Positions 46,140-55,043 are shown, counted from the stretch's first letter. The stretch: 64,000 nucleotides of DNA from Beijerinckiaceae bacterium (GCA_947454485.1 CANGJJ010000002.1:469173-533172), one strand, 5' to 3'. Notes: generated from the sequence alone by a model not told the origin. Program-made: numbers and translations.

Positions 46140-46816
46140 GGGGCCGTCTCCTCGTCTGGGGTTCCGCTGGCTGAGACGCGGAACACCGAGCGCACATTAC
46201 CATCAAAAATGATCCGCTCGCCATGGTCTATGGCTTCGAGCTGATCCGCCCTGATCGTCCCGCTGGTCATGACCACGGAAACGGGCTGCTTGCTGGTGAT
46301 ATGTCCCAGTTTGAAATCGACATCCGTATCCTTGAGGCGAATGTCATAATTATTCTCGCTGGTGATGCGCACATCCTCCAGCAGTCGCATGAAATCTTTC
46401 GAGCCGTCATAGACGCCCTGCGGGGCAACGACGCGCAACGGCTGGCCAGTTTTCACATCAAAGCGCGCATCGATTTCGTTGAGCTCGATCACGCCGGGAT
46501 GACGAATATCCTGCACGCCCGAGCGCGCGCGCACATCATAGGGCCGGCCATCAGATCGAAAGCCACTGAGCTTGGGCATCTCCATCGTCACGCGCGTGCC
46601 GCTGAGGGTTTGGCGCGCAATGGACAGATTGCCGGGCAGGCTGGAGAAAGGATCATAAAAGGCGCGCACAAGCAGAGCGACCGCGGCAATGGAACAGCCA
46701 ATGATGATGGCTTTGCGCAGCAAGCGCACGCGCGACGTATGGCGCGCAGCGGCCTGAAAGGCACCACTACGATTGCGTCCAGCGCGCTGAGGCGACGCTG
46801 TGCCGCTTTCATTCAT
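46136..46816 (-). CDS. lptC: LPS export protein LptC
   Basis: A 226-residue protein anchored by one membrane helix near residues 35-53 (AIIIGCSIAAVALLVRAF). The periplasmic domain has MPKLSGFRSDGRPYDVRA and LNEIDARFDVKTGQPLRV, the LptC signature in alphaproteobacteria. It passes LPS from LptFG to LptA. It overlaps the upstream exonuclease gene by eight bases. Confidence 0.93.
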   Translation of the reverse strand: MNESGTASPQRAGRNRSGAFQAAARHTSRVRLLRKAIIIGCSIAAVALLVRAFYDPFSSLPGNLSIARQTLSGTRVTMEMPKLSGFRSDGRPYDVRARSGVQDIRHPGVIELNEIDARFDVKTGQPLRVVAPQGVYDGSKDFMRLLEDVRITSENNYDIRLKDTDVDFKLGHITSKQPVSVVMTSGTIRADQLEAIDHGERIIFDGNVRSVFRVSASGTPDEETAP

Positions 46817-47423
46817 GTGAGAAGATGTCCTGATCGTTCCAGCCCATCAAATCAAGCCGCGCACGCTGCGGCAGAAAGTCAAAGCAAGCCTGCGCCACTT
46901 CAGTGCGGCCTTCGCGCGCCAGCATGAATTGGAGTTTGTCGCGCAACTGATGCAGATGCAGAACATCGGAGGCGGCATAAGCCAGCTGCGCTTCGGAGAG
47001 CTCTTCCGCCGCCCAGTCGGATGATTGTTGTTGCTTGGACAGATCAACGCCCAGCAATTCGCGCACGAGATCTTTCAAGCCGTGGCGATCGGTATAAGTG
47101 CGGCAGAGTTTGGAGGCGATCTTGGTGCAAAATACAGGCGCGACCTCAACGCCAAAGGCGCGGTGCAGCATCGCAATGTCAAAGCGACCGAAGTGGAAAA
47201 TCTTGGTGACCTTGGGGTCAGCCAGCAAGCGCATGAGATTGGGCGCGCTGGTTTGGCCGCGTGCGATCTGCACCACATCGGCCGTGCCATCGCCGGGTGA
47301 GAGCTGAACAACGCAGAGCCGATCACGCTGCAGATTGAGGCCGAGGGTCTCGGTATCAATCGCGACGCTGGTCGTGTAGCGCGACAGGTCAGGCAGATCG
47401 CCCTTGTGCAAACGAATGGTCAT
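46809..47423 (-). CDS. rnd: RNase D-like 3'-5' exonuclease (short form)
   Basis: A 204-residue DEDD-family exonuclease. AIDTETLGLNLQRDRLCVVQ gives the Asp-x-Glu of ExoI, HFGRFDIAMLHRA the ExoII Asp, and LAYAASDVLHLHQLRDKL the ExoIII Tyr and Asp. It lacks the HRDC domains of full-length RNase D (about 375 residues); such short versions are usual in alphaproteobacteria next to lptC. It processes the 3' ends of stable RNA. Confidence 0.92.
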   Translation of the reverse strand: MTIRLHKGDLPDLSRYTTSVAIDTETLGLNLQRDRLCVVQLSPGDGTADVVQIARGQTSAPNLMRLLADPKVTKIFHFGRFDIAMLHRAFGVEVAPVFCTKIASKLCRTYTDRHGLKDLVRELLGVDLSKQQQSSDWAAEELSEAQLAYAASDVLHLHQLRDKLQFMLAREGRTEVAQACFDFLPQRARLDLMGWNDQDIFSHE

Positions 47424-47487
47424 AGGCCGCTGTTTCCCGGAGTATCAGGAGGGTCTAACGGCCGCTGGTCAGTGACGCAAGCGCGGC

Positions 47488-47811
47488 TTAGTGGCGGCGG
47501 TAATAGCGCGGGCCTGGGCGAACGCGCGGCGCATAGACCCGGGGGGCATAGACGCGCGGACCATAGGCCCAGCCCTGCCATCCCATGGGGCCACCCCAGC
47601 CATAGCCATAGCGGCGGTGGAAGCCGCAGCGATACCAGCCCGGCCCCTTCCATCCATCCGGGTACCAGCAGTAGCGGCGCCCGCCATAGACATATTGCGC
47701 CGCCTCGACAGGGGCCTGCGCCATGCCTGTGAGGGGATCGACCGGAGCGGCTTGCAGCGGGGTGAAGGCCAGAGCGGCAAAACCAGTGGCAGCTAACAGC
47801 AAGAAGCGCAT
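47488..47811 (-). CDS. Small secreted Gly/Tyr/Arg-rich protein of unknown function
   Basis: A 107-residue protein with a clear Sec signal (MRFLLLAATGFAALAFTPLQAA). After a short spacer come aromatic and Gly-rich stretches (YVYGGRRYCWYPDGWKGPGWYRCGF split here: YVYGGRRYCWYPDGWKG, then PGWYRCGFHRRYGYGW). A tandem VYAPRVYAPRV and a basic end, YYRRH, follow. GGGAGGATG eight bases before the ATG supports the start at 47811. Similar small proteins are widespread in Rhizobiales without known function. A 16-bp palindrome sits 32 bases upstream. Confidence 0.75.
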   Translation of the reverse strand: MRFLLLAATGFAALAFTPLQAAPVDPLTGMAQAPVEAAQYVYGGRRYCWYPDGWKGPGWYRCGFHRRYGYGWGGPMGWQGWAYGPRVYAPRVYAPRVRPGPRYYRRH

Positions 47812-47842
47812 GGAGCATCCTCCCAAAGAGAGCGCTGAACCT

Positions 47843-47858
47843 ATCACGGATCCGTGAT
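47843..47858. promoter_or_regulatory. Perfect 16-bp palindrome before the small secreted protein gene
   Basis: ATCACGGATCCGTGAT is fully self-complementary with no spacer. It lies 32 bases upstream of the start codon at 47811 on the minus strand, where a repressor or activator site would be expected. The factor is unknown. Confidence 0.4.
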
Positions 47859-47999
47859 TTGAAATAGAGGCAGCAAGGTTTGTTACAGGGCTAAGCCAAG
47901 TTCACGTCAGGCAAGAGCGCTGAAACTTCGGAAAATGGGGGGAAAGGGGTCGGTGCGGCCTGTGCTGTGCCTGCACCTATTGGCATCCCTGAAAAGGGA

Positions 48000-48086
48000 T
48001 GGTGCCCAGGAAAGGACTCGAACCTTCACGGCCGTTAAGCCACCGGCACCTGAAGCCGGCGCGTCTACCAATTCCGCCACCTGGGC
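48000..48086 (-). tRNA. tRNA-Leu(CAG)
   Basis: On the minus strand the 87-nt sequence starts GCCCAGGTGGCGGAATTGG and ends GTTCGAGTCC, acceptor arm and an encoded CCA. The acceptor stem GCCCAGG/CCTGGGC is perfect. The anticodon stem CCGGC/GCCGG encloses TTCAGGT, so the anticodon is CAG (48050-48052). A long variable arm of class II is present (TGGCTTAACGGCCG). A short hairpin, ATCCCT/AGGGAT, lies directly after the 3' end at 47985-48000. Confidence 0.97.
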
Positions 48087-48095
48087 ACGGCGGGC

Positions 48096-48124
48096 TTCAT
48101 ACGGTTGCCCCCCCGCCTTGTCAA
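48096..48124 (-). promoter_or_regulatory. Sigma-70-type promoter of tRNA-Leu
   Basis: On the minus strand a perfect -35 (TTGACA, 48119-48124), 17-base spacer and -10 TATGAA (48096-48101) end ten bases before the tRNA 5' end. Confidence 0.7.
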
Positions 48125-48219
48125 TGCGCGGTTGCGCTTTGGGCCAAAGGCCAGCTGTACACAGGCGCGCTTGTTGACTATCAACCACACACGACTGGAC
48201 GCGATTTCCCGAGGCTTTG

Positions 48220-49227
48220 ATGTCTGACACTTTGGTAAAAACCGGACGTATCGTCACCGTTTTCGGCGGCTCGGGCTTCGTGGGTCGCCATGTCGTGCGC
48301 GCCCTTGCCAAAGATGGCTGGCGCATTCGTGTTGCCACGCGCCGTCCTGATCTGGCTTTCCATCTGCAGCCGCTGGGCCGTGTGGGCCAAATCCATGCCG
48401 TACAGGCCAATGTGCGCTATCCTGCCTCCATCGCGGCCGCGCTCAAGGGCGCTGAAGCGGTGGTCAATCTGGTTGCTGTTTTGAATGAGAGCGGTCGCCA
48501 GAGCTTCGATGCCGTGCATGTCTTTGGTGCGCGCACCGTGGCCAAGGCGGCGGCTGAAGCGGGCCTCACCAATGTCGTTCACATGTCGGCACTGGGCGCG
48601 GATGTGAATTCAGATTCTGCCTATGCCCGCACCAAGGGCGAGAGCGAAAGCGCTGTCAGGGCGGCTTGCCCCGGCGCGATTGTGCTGCGCCCCTCAGTGA
48701 TCTTTGGGCCTGAGGATTCGTTCTTCAATCGCTTTGCGGCGATTGCGCGCTTCTCGCCGATCCTGCCTTTGTTTGGCGGTGGTGAGACGAAGTTCCAGCC
48801 CGTCTATGTGGGTGATGTGGCTGAAGCTGTGGCGCGCGCTTTGAGCGGCTATGGCCGCGCGGGCACGACCTATGAGCTGGGTGGTCCGCAGGTGAAGACC
48901 TTCCGTGAACTGATGCAATATGTCTGCGATGTTACGGGCCGTTCGCGCTTGCTGCTGCCGGTTCCCAATGAGTTGGCCAATCCGATGGCGCTTGGCATCG
49001 AGATCGCTGACAAACTCAGCCTCGGCCTCTTCCCCAAGACCTTGTTGCTGACGCGCGATCAGGTGAAACTGCTTGGCCGCGACAACATTGTCAGCGCTGC
49101 AGCGCAGAGCGAAACGCGCACACTCGATGGTCTGTGCATTCTGCCTGAAGCCATTGAGAGCATCGTGCCCAAATATTTGGGTCGCTTCCGTAAGACCGGT
49201 CAGTTTGCTGATCACAAACCGGCTTGA
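48220..49227 (+). CDS. Complex I NDUFA9-family NAD(P)-binding protein
   Basis: A 335-residue atypical SDR. The cofactor loop is VTVFGGSGFVGRHVVRALAK. Later motifs include RVATRRPDLAFHLQPLGRVG and VVNLVAVLNESGRQSFDAVH, which are typical of bacterial homologues of the mitochondrial complex I subunit NDUFA9. In eukaryotes NDUFA9 supports complex I assembly; in bacteria the role is not established. The ATG at 48220 has CGAGG upstream; the TTG at 48217 is the alternative. It overlaps the convergent CysZ-like gene by 16 bases. Confidence 0.87.
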   Translation: MSDTLVKTGRIVTVFGGSGFVGRHVVRALAKDGWRIRVATRRPDLAFHLQPLGRVGQIHAVQANVRYPASIAAALKGAEAVVNLVAVLNESGRQSFDAVHVFGARTVAKAAAEAGLTNVVHMSALGADVNSDSAYARTKGESESAVRAACPGAIVLRPSVIFGPEDSFFNRFAAIARFSPILPLFGGGETKFQPVYVGDVAEAVARALSGYGRAGTTYELGGPQVKTFRELMQYVCDVTGRSRLLLPVPNELANPMALGIEIADKLSLGLFPKTLLLTRDQVKLLGRDNIVSAAAQSETRTLDGLCILPEAIESIVPKYLGRFRKTGQFADHKPA

Positions 49228-49895
49228 TGGGCGACCGCCGGGAGTGGTGCGACGCGCTGATGCACGCGCACCATAAAGGCTGTGCCAAAGAGCGGTGTGA
49301 GTAGGTTGAGGCCGGGAATGGCCACCAATCCGGCAATGGCAAAACCGCAGAAAAAAATATAGCCGGCGTGACGTTGGCGCAGCGCGCGCACCTCATCAAT
49401 CGGGCGATAGCGTAGGGCTGCAAGTTCGAAATATTCGCGGCCCAGCAAATAGGCATTGGCCGCAAAGAAAGCGATAAAGTTGATCCCGGGGATCAGCAAC
49501 AAGATCAGCGCCAGAATATTCACCAGCAGCGCAACCGCCGCGAATTTGATGGCGAGCCAGATGGCCTGTGTATTGGGCAGCGCCCGCCCCAGATTGTGCG
49601 GGCTGATGCGCTCTTCCACCATTTGCGCGAGATCATCGAGATAAAAGCCCGCGACCAGGGCAGAGACCGGCGCGACCAGAAAGGCAAGGCCAATGAACAG
49701 GCCAAAGCCCAGCGCAAAGGCAATCCAGGCATCGAGGAAGGGCCAGGGCGTGGTGATTTGCGTGGCAGCGAGTTTGGTCATCGCCACCAGTCCCAGCGCC
49801 AGAAGGGCGAGTGTCAGCGCCAAGCTCTTCCACAACACACGGCGGAAGGGCGGTGACAGAATTTGTTCGAAAGCCGCGAACGCGTCACGCAGCAT
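49212..49895 (-). CDS. EI24/CysZ-like membrane protein
   Basis: A 227-residue inner-membrane protein. Hydrophobic segments include LALTLALLALGLVAMTKLAA, WIAFALGFGLFIGLAFLVAP and LVNILALILLLIPGINFIAF. The GYIFFCGFAIAGLVAIPGLN hairpin is typical of the CysZ/EI24 family. E. coli CysZ helps sulfate uptake; no sulfur gene is near, so that role is only family-level. The ATG at 49895 gives the usual FAAFEQ start. The frame reaches 49997 but that overlaps the divergent gene's leader. Confidence 0.82.
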   Translation of the reverse strand: MLRDAFAAFEQILSPPFRRVLWKSLALTLALLALGLVAMTKLAATQITTPWPFLDAWIAFALGFGLFIGLAFLVAPVSALVAGFYLDDLAQMVEERISPHNLGRALPNTQAIWLAIKFAAVALLVNILALILLLIPGINFIAFFAANAYLLGREYFELAALRYRPIDEVRALRQRHAGYIFFCGFAIAGLVAIPGLNLLTPLFGTAFMVRVHQRVAPLPAVAHQAGL

Positions 49896-49996
49896 CTGAT
49901 CCTCGATCTGCCATCTGCCGGACGGCGCGGGTTCACGAAAGCCAATTGGGCCGCTAAGATACCAAACAACAAATGGGAAGAGGAGACGCTGGCGCA

Positions 49997-51325
49997 ATGG
50001 CCAAGGGCAAAATGAATCTGGGGTTGTTCATTCGCCCCTGTGGTCATCACATCGCCTCATGGCGTCACCCCGACTGTCAGGCCGACGCGGGCGAGAATTT
50101 CCAGCATTATGTCGAGATGGCGCAGCTGGCCGAGCGCGGCCTGTTCGATATGCTTTTCTCAGCCGATTCTCACACCTCTTGGACCGTGTCGGAATCCTCC
50201 ATCGACCTTGTGCATTATGTGGCCTGGATGGAGCCTTGGACGCTTCTGTCGGCCCTCTCCCAGCACACCAAGCGCATCGGTCTTGTCTGCACTGCGAGCA
50301 CGACCTTTGAGCATCCCTATTCGGTCGCGCGCAAATTCGCCTCGCTCGATGTGCTGACCGGTGGTCGCTGTGGCTGGAATGTCGTGACATCGGGCAATGA
50401 GACCGAGGCGCTCAATTTCTCCGCCATGCCACATCTGCCCAAAGCCGAGCGCTACAAACGCGCCCGCGAATTCGTCGATGTCGTGCAGGCGCTGTGGGAC
50501 TCATGGGACGAGGATGCATTCCCGCGCAACAAACAGACGGGCATCTTCTCTGACCGTAGCAAGATGCATGTGCTCAATCATCATGGCGAACATTTCGACG
50601 TGCAAGGCCCGCTCAATGTCACGCGCTCACCACAGGGTCAGCCCGTCATCGTGCAGGCAGGCGCCTCGGATGATGGCCGCCAGATCGCCGCTGAAACGGC
50701 TGAGGTCGTCTTCACCGCGCATCATGTCATCGAAACGGCGCGTGAATTTTATAGCGATGTGAAAAGCCGCATGGTCGCCTATGGACGCGATCCTGACACA
50801 TTGAAAATCTTGCCCGGCCTGTCTGTCTATGTCGCGCCAACGCGCGAAGAGGCACAGGCCAAATTGCAAACTTTGCAAGATCTCCTGCATCCCAAATTGG
50901 CGGTGGCTCTGTTGTCGCGCCGCATTGGCTTTGACCTGACATCCTATCCGCTTGATGAGCCGCTGCCGCAGCTGCCCGAAAATGTCGTTGTCAGCAGCCG
51001 CGCCGATATGATTATCGGTTGGTCAAAAGAAGGTCCGCATACTCTGGGTGGTTTGGCCAAACGTTTTGCCAGTTCCCGAGGCCATTTCACCATTGCCGGT
51101 ACACCCGGCGAGGTGGTGGATCAGATGCAGGCTTGGTTCGAAGGCGGGGCCTGCGATGGCTTCAATGTTTTGCCCCCCTATTACAACGGTGGCCTGAGAG
51201 ACTTCGTCGATATGGTCGTGCCTGAATTGCAGCGTCGCGGCCTGTTCCGCACCGCCTATGAAGGCAAGACATTGCGTGACATTCTGGGGCTTCCCACGCC
51301 CCAGAGTCGTTATGCCAAGGCCTGA
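49997..51325 (+). CDS. LLM-class flavin-dependent monooxygenase (NtaA/SnaA/DszA type)
   Basis: A 442-residue bacterial-luciferase-like TIM barrel using FMNH2. MNLGLFIRPCGHHIASWRHP opens it, LTGGRCGWNVVTSGNETEAL is the family landmark, and VIVQAGASDDGRQIAAETAE and IAGTPGEVVDQMQAWFEGGA follow. Substrates of this branch include nitrilotriacetate and dibenzothiophene sulfone; which applies here is unknown. The ATG at 49997 follows AGAGGAGACGC. It shares 14 bases with the next gene. Confidence 0.9.
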   Translation: MAKGKMNLGLFIRPCGHHIASWRHPDCQADAGENFQHYVEMAQLAERGLFDMLFSADSHTSWTVSESSIDLVHYVAWMEPWTLLSALSQHTKRIGLVCTASTTFEHPYSVARKFASLDVLTGGRCGWNVVTSGNETEALNFSAMPHLPKAERYKRAREFVDVVQALWDSWDEDAFPRNKQTGIFSDRSKMHVLNHHGEHFDVQGPLNVTRSPQGQPVIVQAGASDDGRQIAAETAEVVFTAHHVIETAREFYSDVKSRMVAYGRDPDTLKILPGLSVYVAPTREEAQAKLQTLQDLLHPKLAVALLSRRIGFDLTSYPLDEPLPQLPENVVVSSRADMIIGWSKEGPHTLGGLAKRFASSRGHFTIAGTPGEVVDQMQAWFEGGACDGFNVLPPYYNGGLRDFVDMVVPELQRRGLFRTAYEGKTLRDILGLPTPQSRYAKA

Positions 51326-51983
51326 ACCTATCAAGATTGATCTGCGCTGGACCGATACATATTCTGTGTCGTCCCGCGCTTATGATTGTCTCGACGATTC
51401 TGAGCGCGCTGTAGCAGAGCGCTTGCCGCAAAGCGCGCGCGCCTCTTATATCGCCGCCCATTCTTTGTTGCGCATCATGCTGAGCGAATGGGATGCGCGA
51501 CCGCCTCGCTCATGGCGGTTCGCCACGAGCGAATATGGCAAACCCTATCTTCGTGACAGCCAGCTGCGCTTCAATATTTCCCATAGTGCCAATCATGCGG
51601 TGGTTGTCGTGAGTGATGGCGCTGAGATGGGCGTTGATGTGGAAGACATAGCGCCGCATCATGTAGATGCAGAAATTGCGCGCCGCATGTTCAGTGATCT
51701 TGAATATCAACAATGGATGCAGGCAGACAATCAGGTCGCCACATTCTTTCAGCTATGGACCTTGAAAGAGGCCTATATGAAAGCAATAGGTCTTGGTGTG
51801 AATCTGCCGCTGCAAGATTTTTCTGTCATTTTATCGCCGCCACAATTGATCCACAGAAAGCTTCCAGCGAGTGGCTGGCACCTCTCTTCGCAACTGATTG
51901 AAACAAAAGCGGTCTTGGGTCTTGTGGCGAAGCCCGATCATGGACGCGACGTTGAAATGGTGCTGCAGCGCATCACGCTATGA
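51312..51983 (+). CDS. Sfp-type 4'-phosphopantetheinyl transferase
   Basis: A 223-residue enzyme that activates carrier proteins with the CoA arm. FNISHSANHAVVVVS, MGVDVEDIAPHHVDAEI and FFQLWTLKEAYMKAIGLGV are the three signature motifs with the metal-binding Asp and Glu residues. The ATG at 51312 overlaps the end of the monooxygenase gene, suggesting coupled translation. There is no polyketide or peptide synthetase in the window, so the carrier protein is elsewhere. Confidence 0.92.
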   Translation: MPRPEPIKIDLRWTDTYSVSSRAYDCLDDSERAVAERLPQSARASYIAAHSLLRIMLSEWDARPPRSWRFATSEYGKPYLRDSQLRFNISHSANHAVVVVSDGAEMGVDVEDIAPHHVDAEIARRMFSDLEYQQWMQADNQVATFFQLWTLKEAYMKAIGLGVNLPLQDFSVILSPPQLIHRKLPASGWHLSSQLIETKAVLGLVAKPDHGRDVEMVLQRITL

Positions 51984-52063
51984 GATCGACCTTGCGAAGC
52001 GTTGCGTGATCCGCATAATCGCGCTGCCTTGGATAAGGTCATTTTCGAACGAAGGAATTTACG

Positions 52064-52309
52064 ATGCGTTATTTTCTCGCCGCTGCGGTCTGTTTGTGCA
52101 CGACCCCAGTCCTCGCGCAGGTTCCCGGCGCTATGACAGATGCCAATATGACCTGCGAACAATATCTGGCAGCCAATATTCCCGATGTGAAGACGGGCGA
52201 TGCTGCCCTCGACAAGATGAGCGCTGAGCTCGACGGCAAGATCAAGACCTGGTGCAAGGCCAATCCGAAGGCCAAGCTGATGGAAGCTGCCGAAAAGGCG
52301 CTGCAGTAA
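52064..52309 (+). CDS. HdeA/HdeB-like small periplasmic protein
   Basis: An 81-residue protein with a Sec signal (MRYFLAAAVCLCTTPVLAQ). The mature part has two cysteines, in MTCEQYLAAN and KTWCKANPKAKL, spaced as in HdeA-type acid-stress chaperones, where they form a disulfide. Sequence similarity to E. coli HdeA is limited to this pattern, so the function is inferred. It ends before a strong hairpin at 52338-52368. Confidence 0.75.
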   Translation: MRYFLAAAVCLCTTPVLAQVPGAMTDANMTCEQYLAANIPDVKTGDAALDKMSAELDGKIKTWCKANPKAKLMEAAEKALQ

Positions 52310-52337
52310 CCTGCGCCATCTGAGCTGACATGAACCA

Positions 52338-52368
52338 TCATGGCCTGCCCTGCGTAAGCAGGCCATGA
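52338..52368 (+). terminator. Stable hairpin after the HdeA-like gene, probable terminator
   Basis: TCATGGCCTGC and GCAGGCCATGA form a perfect 11-bp stem around nine bases. No T-run follows, so termination may be partial or the hairpin may protect the 3' end. Confidence 0.45.
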
Positions 52369-52399
52369 CACAGACACTTCCACTCCTGAGCTGGCCGCT

Positions 52400-53968
52400 A
52401 TGACGGCCCTGCGCCTGATCCTCGGCGACCAGCTGACGCGCGATCTGTCGGCGCTCGACGGGCTCGATCCCGCCAATGATATTGTGTTGATGATGGAGCT
52501 GCAGGACGAGACCGTCTATGCGCCCCACCACAAGCAAAAGATCACTCTGATTCTCTCTGCCATGCGTCACTTTGCGCAGGAGCTGCGCGCGCAGGGACTG
52601 CTGGTCGATTATGTGACGCTCGATGATCCCGCCAATACGGGCTCTTTCACCGGTGAGGTTGCGCGCGCCATCACCCGCCATCAGGCCAGCCGCGTGATCG
52701 CTACCGAGCCCAGCGAATGGCGTGTTTGGGAGATGATGCGTGATTGGGGCGAGGCTCTCTCGATTGATCTTGAGATTCGCGACGATGATCGCTTCTTGTG
52801 TTCGCGCGCGCGCTTTGCCCGCTGGGCTGAGGGGCGCAAATCCTATCGGATGGAATTTTTCTATCGAGAGATGCGCCGTGAGAGCGGGCTCTTGATGGAG
52901 GGCGATGAGCCTGTTGGTGGTCAGTGGAATTTCGATCACGACAATCGCAAATCTTTGCCCGCCTCCGTGACGCCGCCCAAACGCACGCGCTTTGCCCCTG
53001 ATGCGATCACACAAGAGGTCATGGCCCTTGTGGCGCAGCGCTTTGCCAGTCATTTCGGTGATCTTGTGACTTTCGGTTGGGCTGTGACGCGCGAGGATGC
53101 GCTTGAAGCACTCGATCATTTCATCACAAGCTGCTTGCCACTCTATGGCGATTATCAAGACGCGATGAAACAGGGCGAGGCCTATCTCTTTCATTCGGTC
53201 ATTTCGCCTTATCTCAACTGTGGTCTGTTGACCCCGCGCGAGATCTGCGTGGCAGCTGAGCGCGCCTATCAAAAAGGTCATGCGCCCTTGAATGCAGTAG
53301 AGGGCTTCATCCGCCAAATTCTGGGCTGGCGTGAATATGTGCGCGGTCTGTATTGGCAGCAGATGCCCCACTATGCGCGCAGCAATGCGCTTGAGGCACA
53401 TCGCCCTCTGCCGCAATGCTATTGGAGCGGCAACACGAAAATGAATTGCATGGCGCAAGTTGTCTTGGAGACGCGCGCCAATGCCTATGCTCATCATATT
53501 CAGCGTTTGATGGTGACGGGCAATTTTGCCTTACTCGCAGGGCTTGATCCTCATGAGGTCGAGGAGTGGTATCTTGCCGTTTATGCCGATGCCTATGAAT
53601 GGGTGGAGCTGCCCAATACGCATGGCATGGCGCTCTTTGCAGATGGTGGCCTGCTCGCCTCCAAACCCTATGCTGCCTCGGGGGCCTATATTGATCGCAT
53701 GTCCGATTATTGCAGCAGTTGCACTTATGATGTGCGGCAGAAAACAGGCCCGAATGCATGCCCGTTCAACCTGCTCTATTGGCGCTTTATGATCGTCAAT
53801 GAAGGCCGCTTGGCCAAAAATCCGCGCATGGCCATGCCCTATCGTACTTTGGCAAAAATGACGCAGGAACGCCGCGACACAATCTTGCAGGAGGCCGACG
53901 CTTTTCTGGAGGCGCTTGCGACAGGCGCAGAAGCGCGCGCAACAGGCCAAATCACACTCGATCTTTGA
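52400..53968 (+). CDS. phrB: FeS-type bacterial cryptochrome/(6-4) photolyase (PhrB class)
   Basis: A 522-residue FAD photolyase of the FeS-BCP class, which repairs (6-4) UV photoproducts. N-terminal antenna domain: LRLILGDQLTRDLSALDGLD. Four cysteines for a 4Fe-4S cluster are at residues 350, 438, 441 and 454 (KMNCMAQ, YCSSCTYDV, PNACPFN), the numbers I recall for Agrobacterium PhrB. QILGWREYVRGLYWQQMPHY and ALLAGLDPHEVEEWYLAVYA belong to the FAD pocket. It stands alone here; likely accessory genes are 44 kb upstream. Confidence 0.93.
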   Translation: MTALRLILGDQLTRDLSALDGLDPANDIVLMMELQDETVYAPHHKQKITLILSAMRHFAQELRAQGLLVDYVTLDDPANTGSFTGEVARAITRHQASRVIATEPSEWRVWEMMRDWGEALSIDLEIRDDDRFLCSRARFARWAEGRKSYRMEFFYREMRRESGLLMEGDEPVGGQWNFDHDNRKSLPASVTPPKRTRFAPDAITQEVMALVAQRFASHFGDLVTFGWAVTREDALEALDHFITSCLPLYGDYQDAMKQGEAYLFHSVISPYLNCGLLTPREICVAAERAYQKGHAPLNAVEGFIRQILGWREYVRGLYWQQMPHYARSNALEAHRPLPQCYWSGNTKMNCMAQVVLETRANAYAHHIQRLMVTGNFALLAGLDPHEVEEWYLAVYADAYEWVELPNTHGMALFADGGLLASKPYAASGAYIDRMSDYCSSCTYDVRQKTGPNACPFNLLYWRFMIVNEGRLAKNPRMAMPYRTLAKMTQERRDTILQEADAFLEALATGAEARATGQITLDL

Positions 53969-54001
53969 TCAGGCTGCAACGCGAACACGCAAGGCGACAG
54001 C

Positions 54002-54030
54002 TTGACCAGAACAAAGAGTTGCAGCAATAG
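54002..54030 (+). promoter_or_regulatory. Possible promoter of the tctC operon
   Basis: TTGACC, 17 bases, then CAATAG, 36 bases before the first gene's start. The -10 match is weak. The gap 53969-54065 shows nothing else. Confidence 0.3.
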
Positions 54031-54065
54031 ATAGATCAAATCGCTGTGATAGGCTGCTTTGGACC

Positions 54066-55043
54066 ATGAGGAAGCGCATGACTGTCTCGCATCTGTTGCG
54101 CCCGTTGATCGGTGTTGCTCTGTGCCTTCAACTGTCAGGTATGGCGCAGGCACAAACCGCACCCAAATATCCCAAAGATACGGTGATGCTCGCCACCCAT
54201 TCGAGCCCGGGTGGCGGCAGTGACGTCTTTTTGCGAGAACTCGCACCTCATCTCACCCGCGCCATGGGTATCAATGTCGCGATTGAAAATATCTCCGGTG
54301 GATCTGGCGCAAAAGCAATGGCAGTTCTCGCCAAAGCCAAGCCGGATGGTGGTTTGTTCTACGCTACGACACCCACCTTCATCTACACCTCCTTGCTCAG
54401 CAAGACAGAGGCGAGCTATCGCGATCTCGAGCCTCTGGTGAATGTCTTCTTCGATCCTGAAGTCGTCTACACATCAGCTGATAGCAAATTTCAGACTTTG
54501 AAAGATGTCATCGACCATGCGCGCGCAAGCCGTGGCAAATGGGGCGCAGCCAATCCCGCCTCCTTGGAGCGTCAGGTTCTCGAGCGCATGAAGGCTGTGA
54601 CAGGTGTACGTGCTGCCGTTGTCACTTTTGAAGGTGGCGGCGACATGCAAATCAATGTGCTCAATCGTACGCTCGATATTGGCATTGGTGAGCTGGGTGA
54701 AATAAAACCGCAGCTCGAAGCTGGCAAATTACGCATCCTTGCTGTGATGAGTGATCAACGTGTCGATCAATTGCCCAATGTGCCGACGGCCAAAGAACAG
54801 GGCGTCGATGTCACTGTGCGCAAGTTTCGCGGTCTTGCTGGTCCCAAAGGTACACCGCCCGATGTGATCGCGGCTTGGGAGGCGGGCATTCAAAAAGTGC
54901 TCGAAGATCCCGCCTATAAAAAGATCTATATGGAAAATGGTCTGCAGCCGGCCTTCATTCGCCATGCAGACTATGCTGGCTTCATCAATGATTTTGGCAA
55001 AGAGACCGAGGCATTTTTGAAAAACTCGGGTGTGATCAAGTGA
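54066..55043 (+). CDS. tctC: Tripartite tricarboxylate transporter substrate-binding protein (TctC/Bug)
   Basis: A 325-residue periplasmic receptor with a Sec signal ending in GMAQAQ near residue 30. LATHSSPGGGSDVFLRELAP and IENISGGSGAKAMAVLAKAK are the first binding loops of the Bug fold, and FEGGGDMQINVLNRTLDIGI the second. It overlaps the TctB gene (GTGA), so the receptor and membrane subunits form one unit. Bug proteins bind carboxylates and many other small organics; the ligand is unknown. Confidence 0.9.
   Translation: MRKRMTVSHLLRPLIGVALCLQLSGMAQAQTAPKYPKDTVMLATHSSPGGGSDVFLRELAPHLTRAMGINVAIENISGGSGAKAMAVLAKAKPDGGLFYATTPTFIYTSLLSKTEASYRDLEPLVNVFFDPEVVYTSADSKFQTLKDVIDHARASRGKWGAANPASLERQVLERMKAVTGVRAAVVTFEGGGDMQINVLNRTLDIGIGELGEIKPQLEAGKLRILAVMSDQRVDQLPNVPTAKEQGVDVTVRKFRGLAGPKGTPPDVIAAWEAGIQKVLEDPAYKKIYMENGLQPAFIRHADYAGFINDFGKETEAFLKNSGVIK

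Noticed and set aside
51938..53497. A 519-residue minus-strand open frame.
   Set aside because: It lies opposite the photolyase, whose FeS cysteines and FAD motifs are clear, and the translated product resembles no protein.
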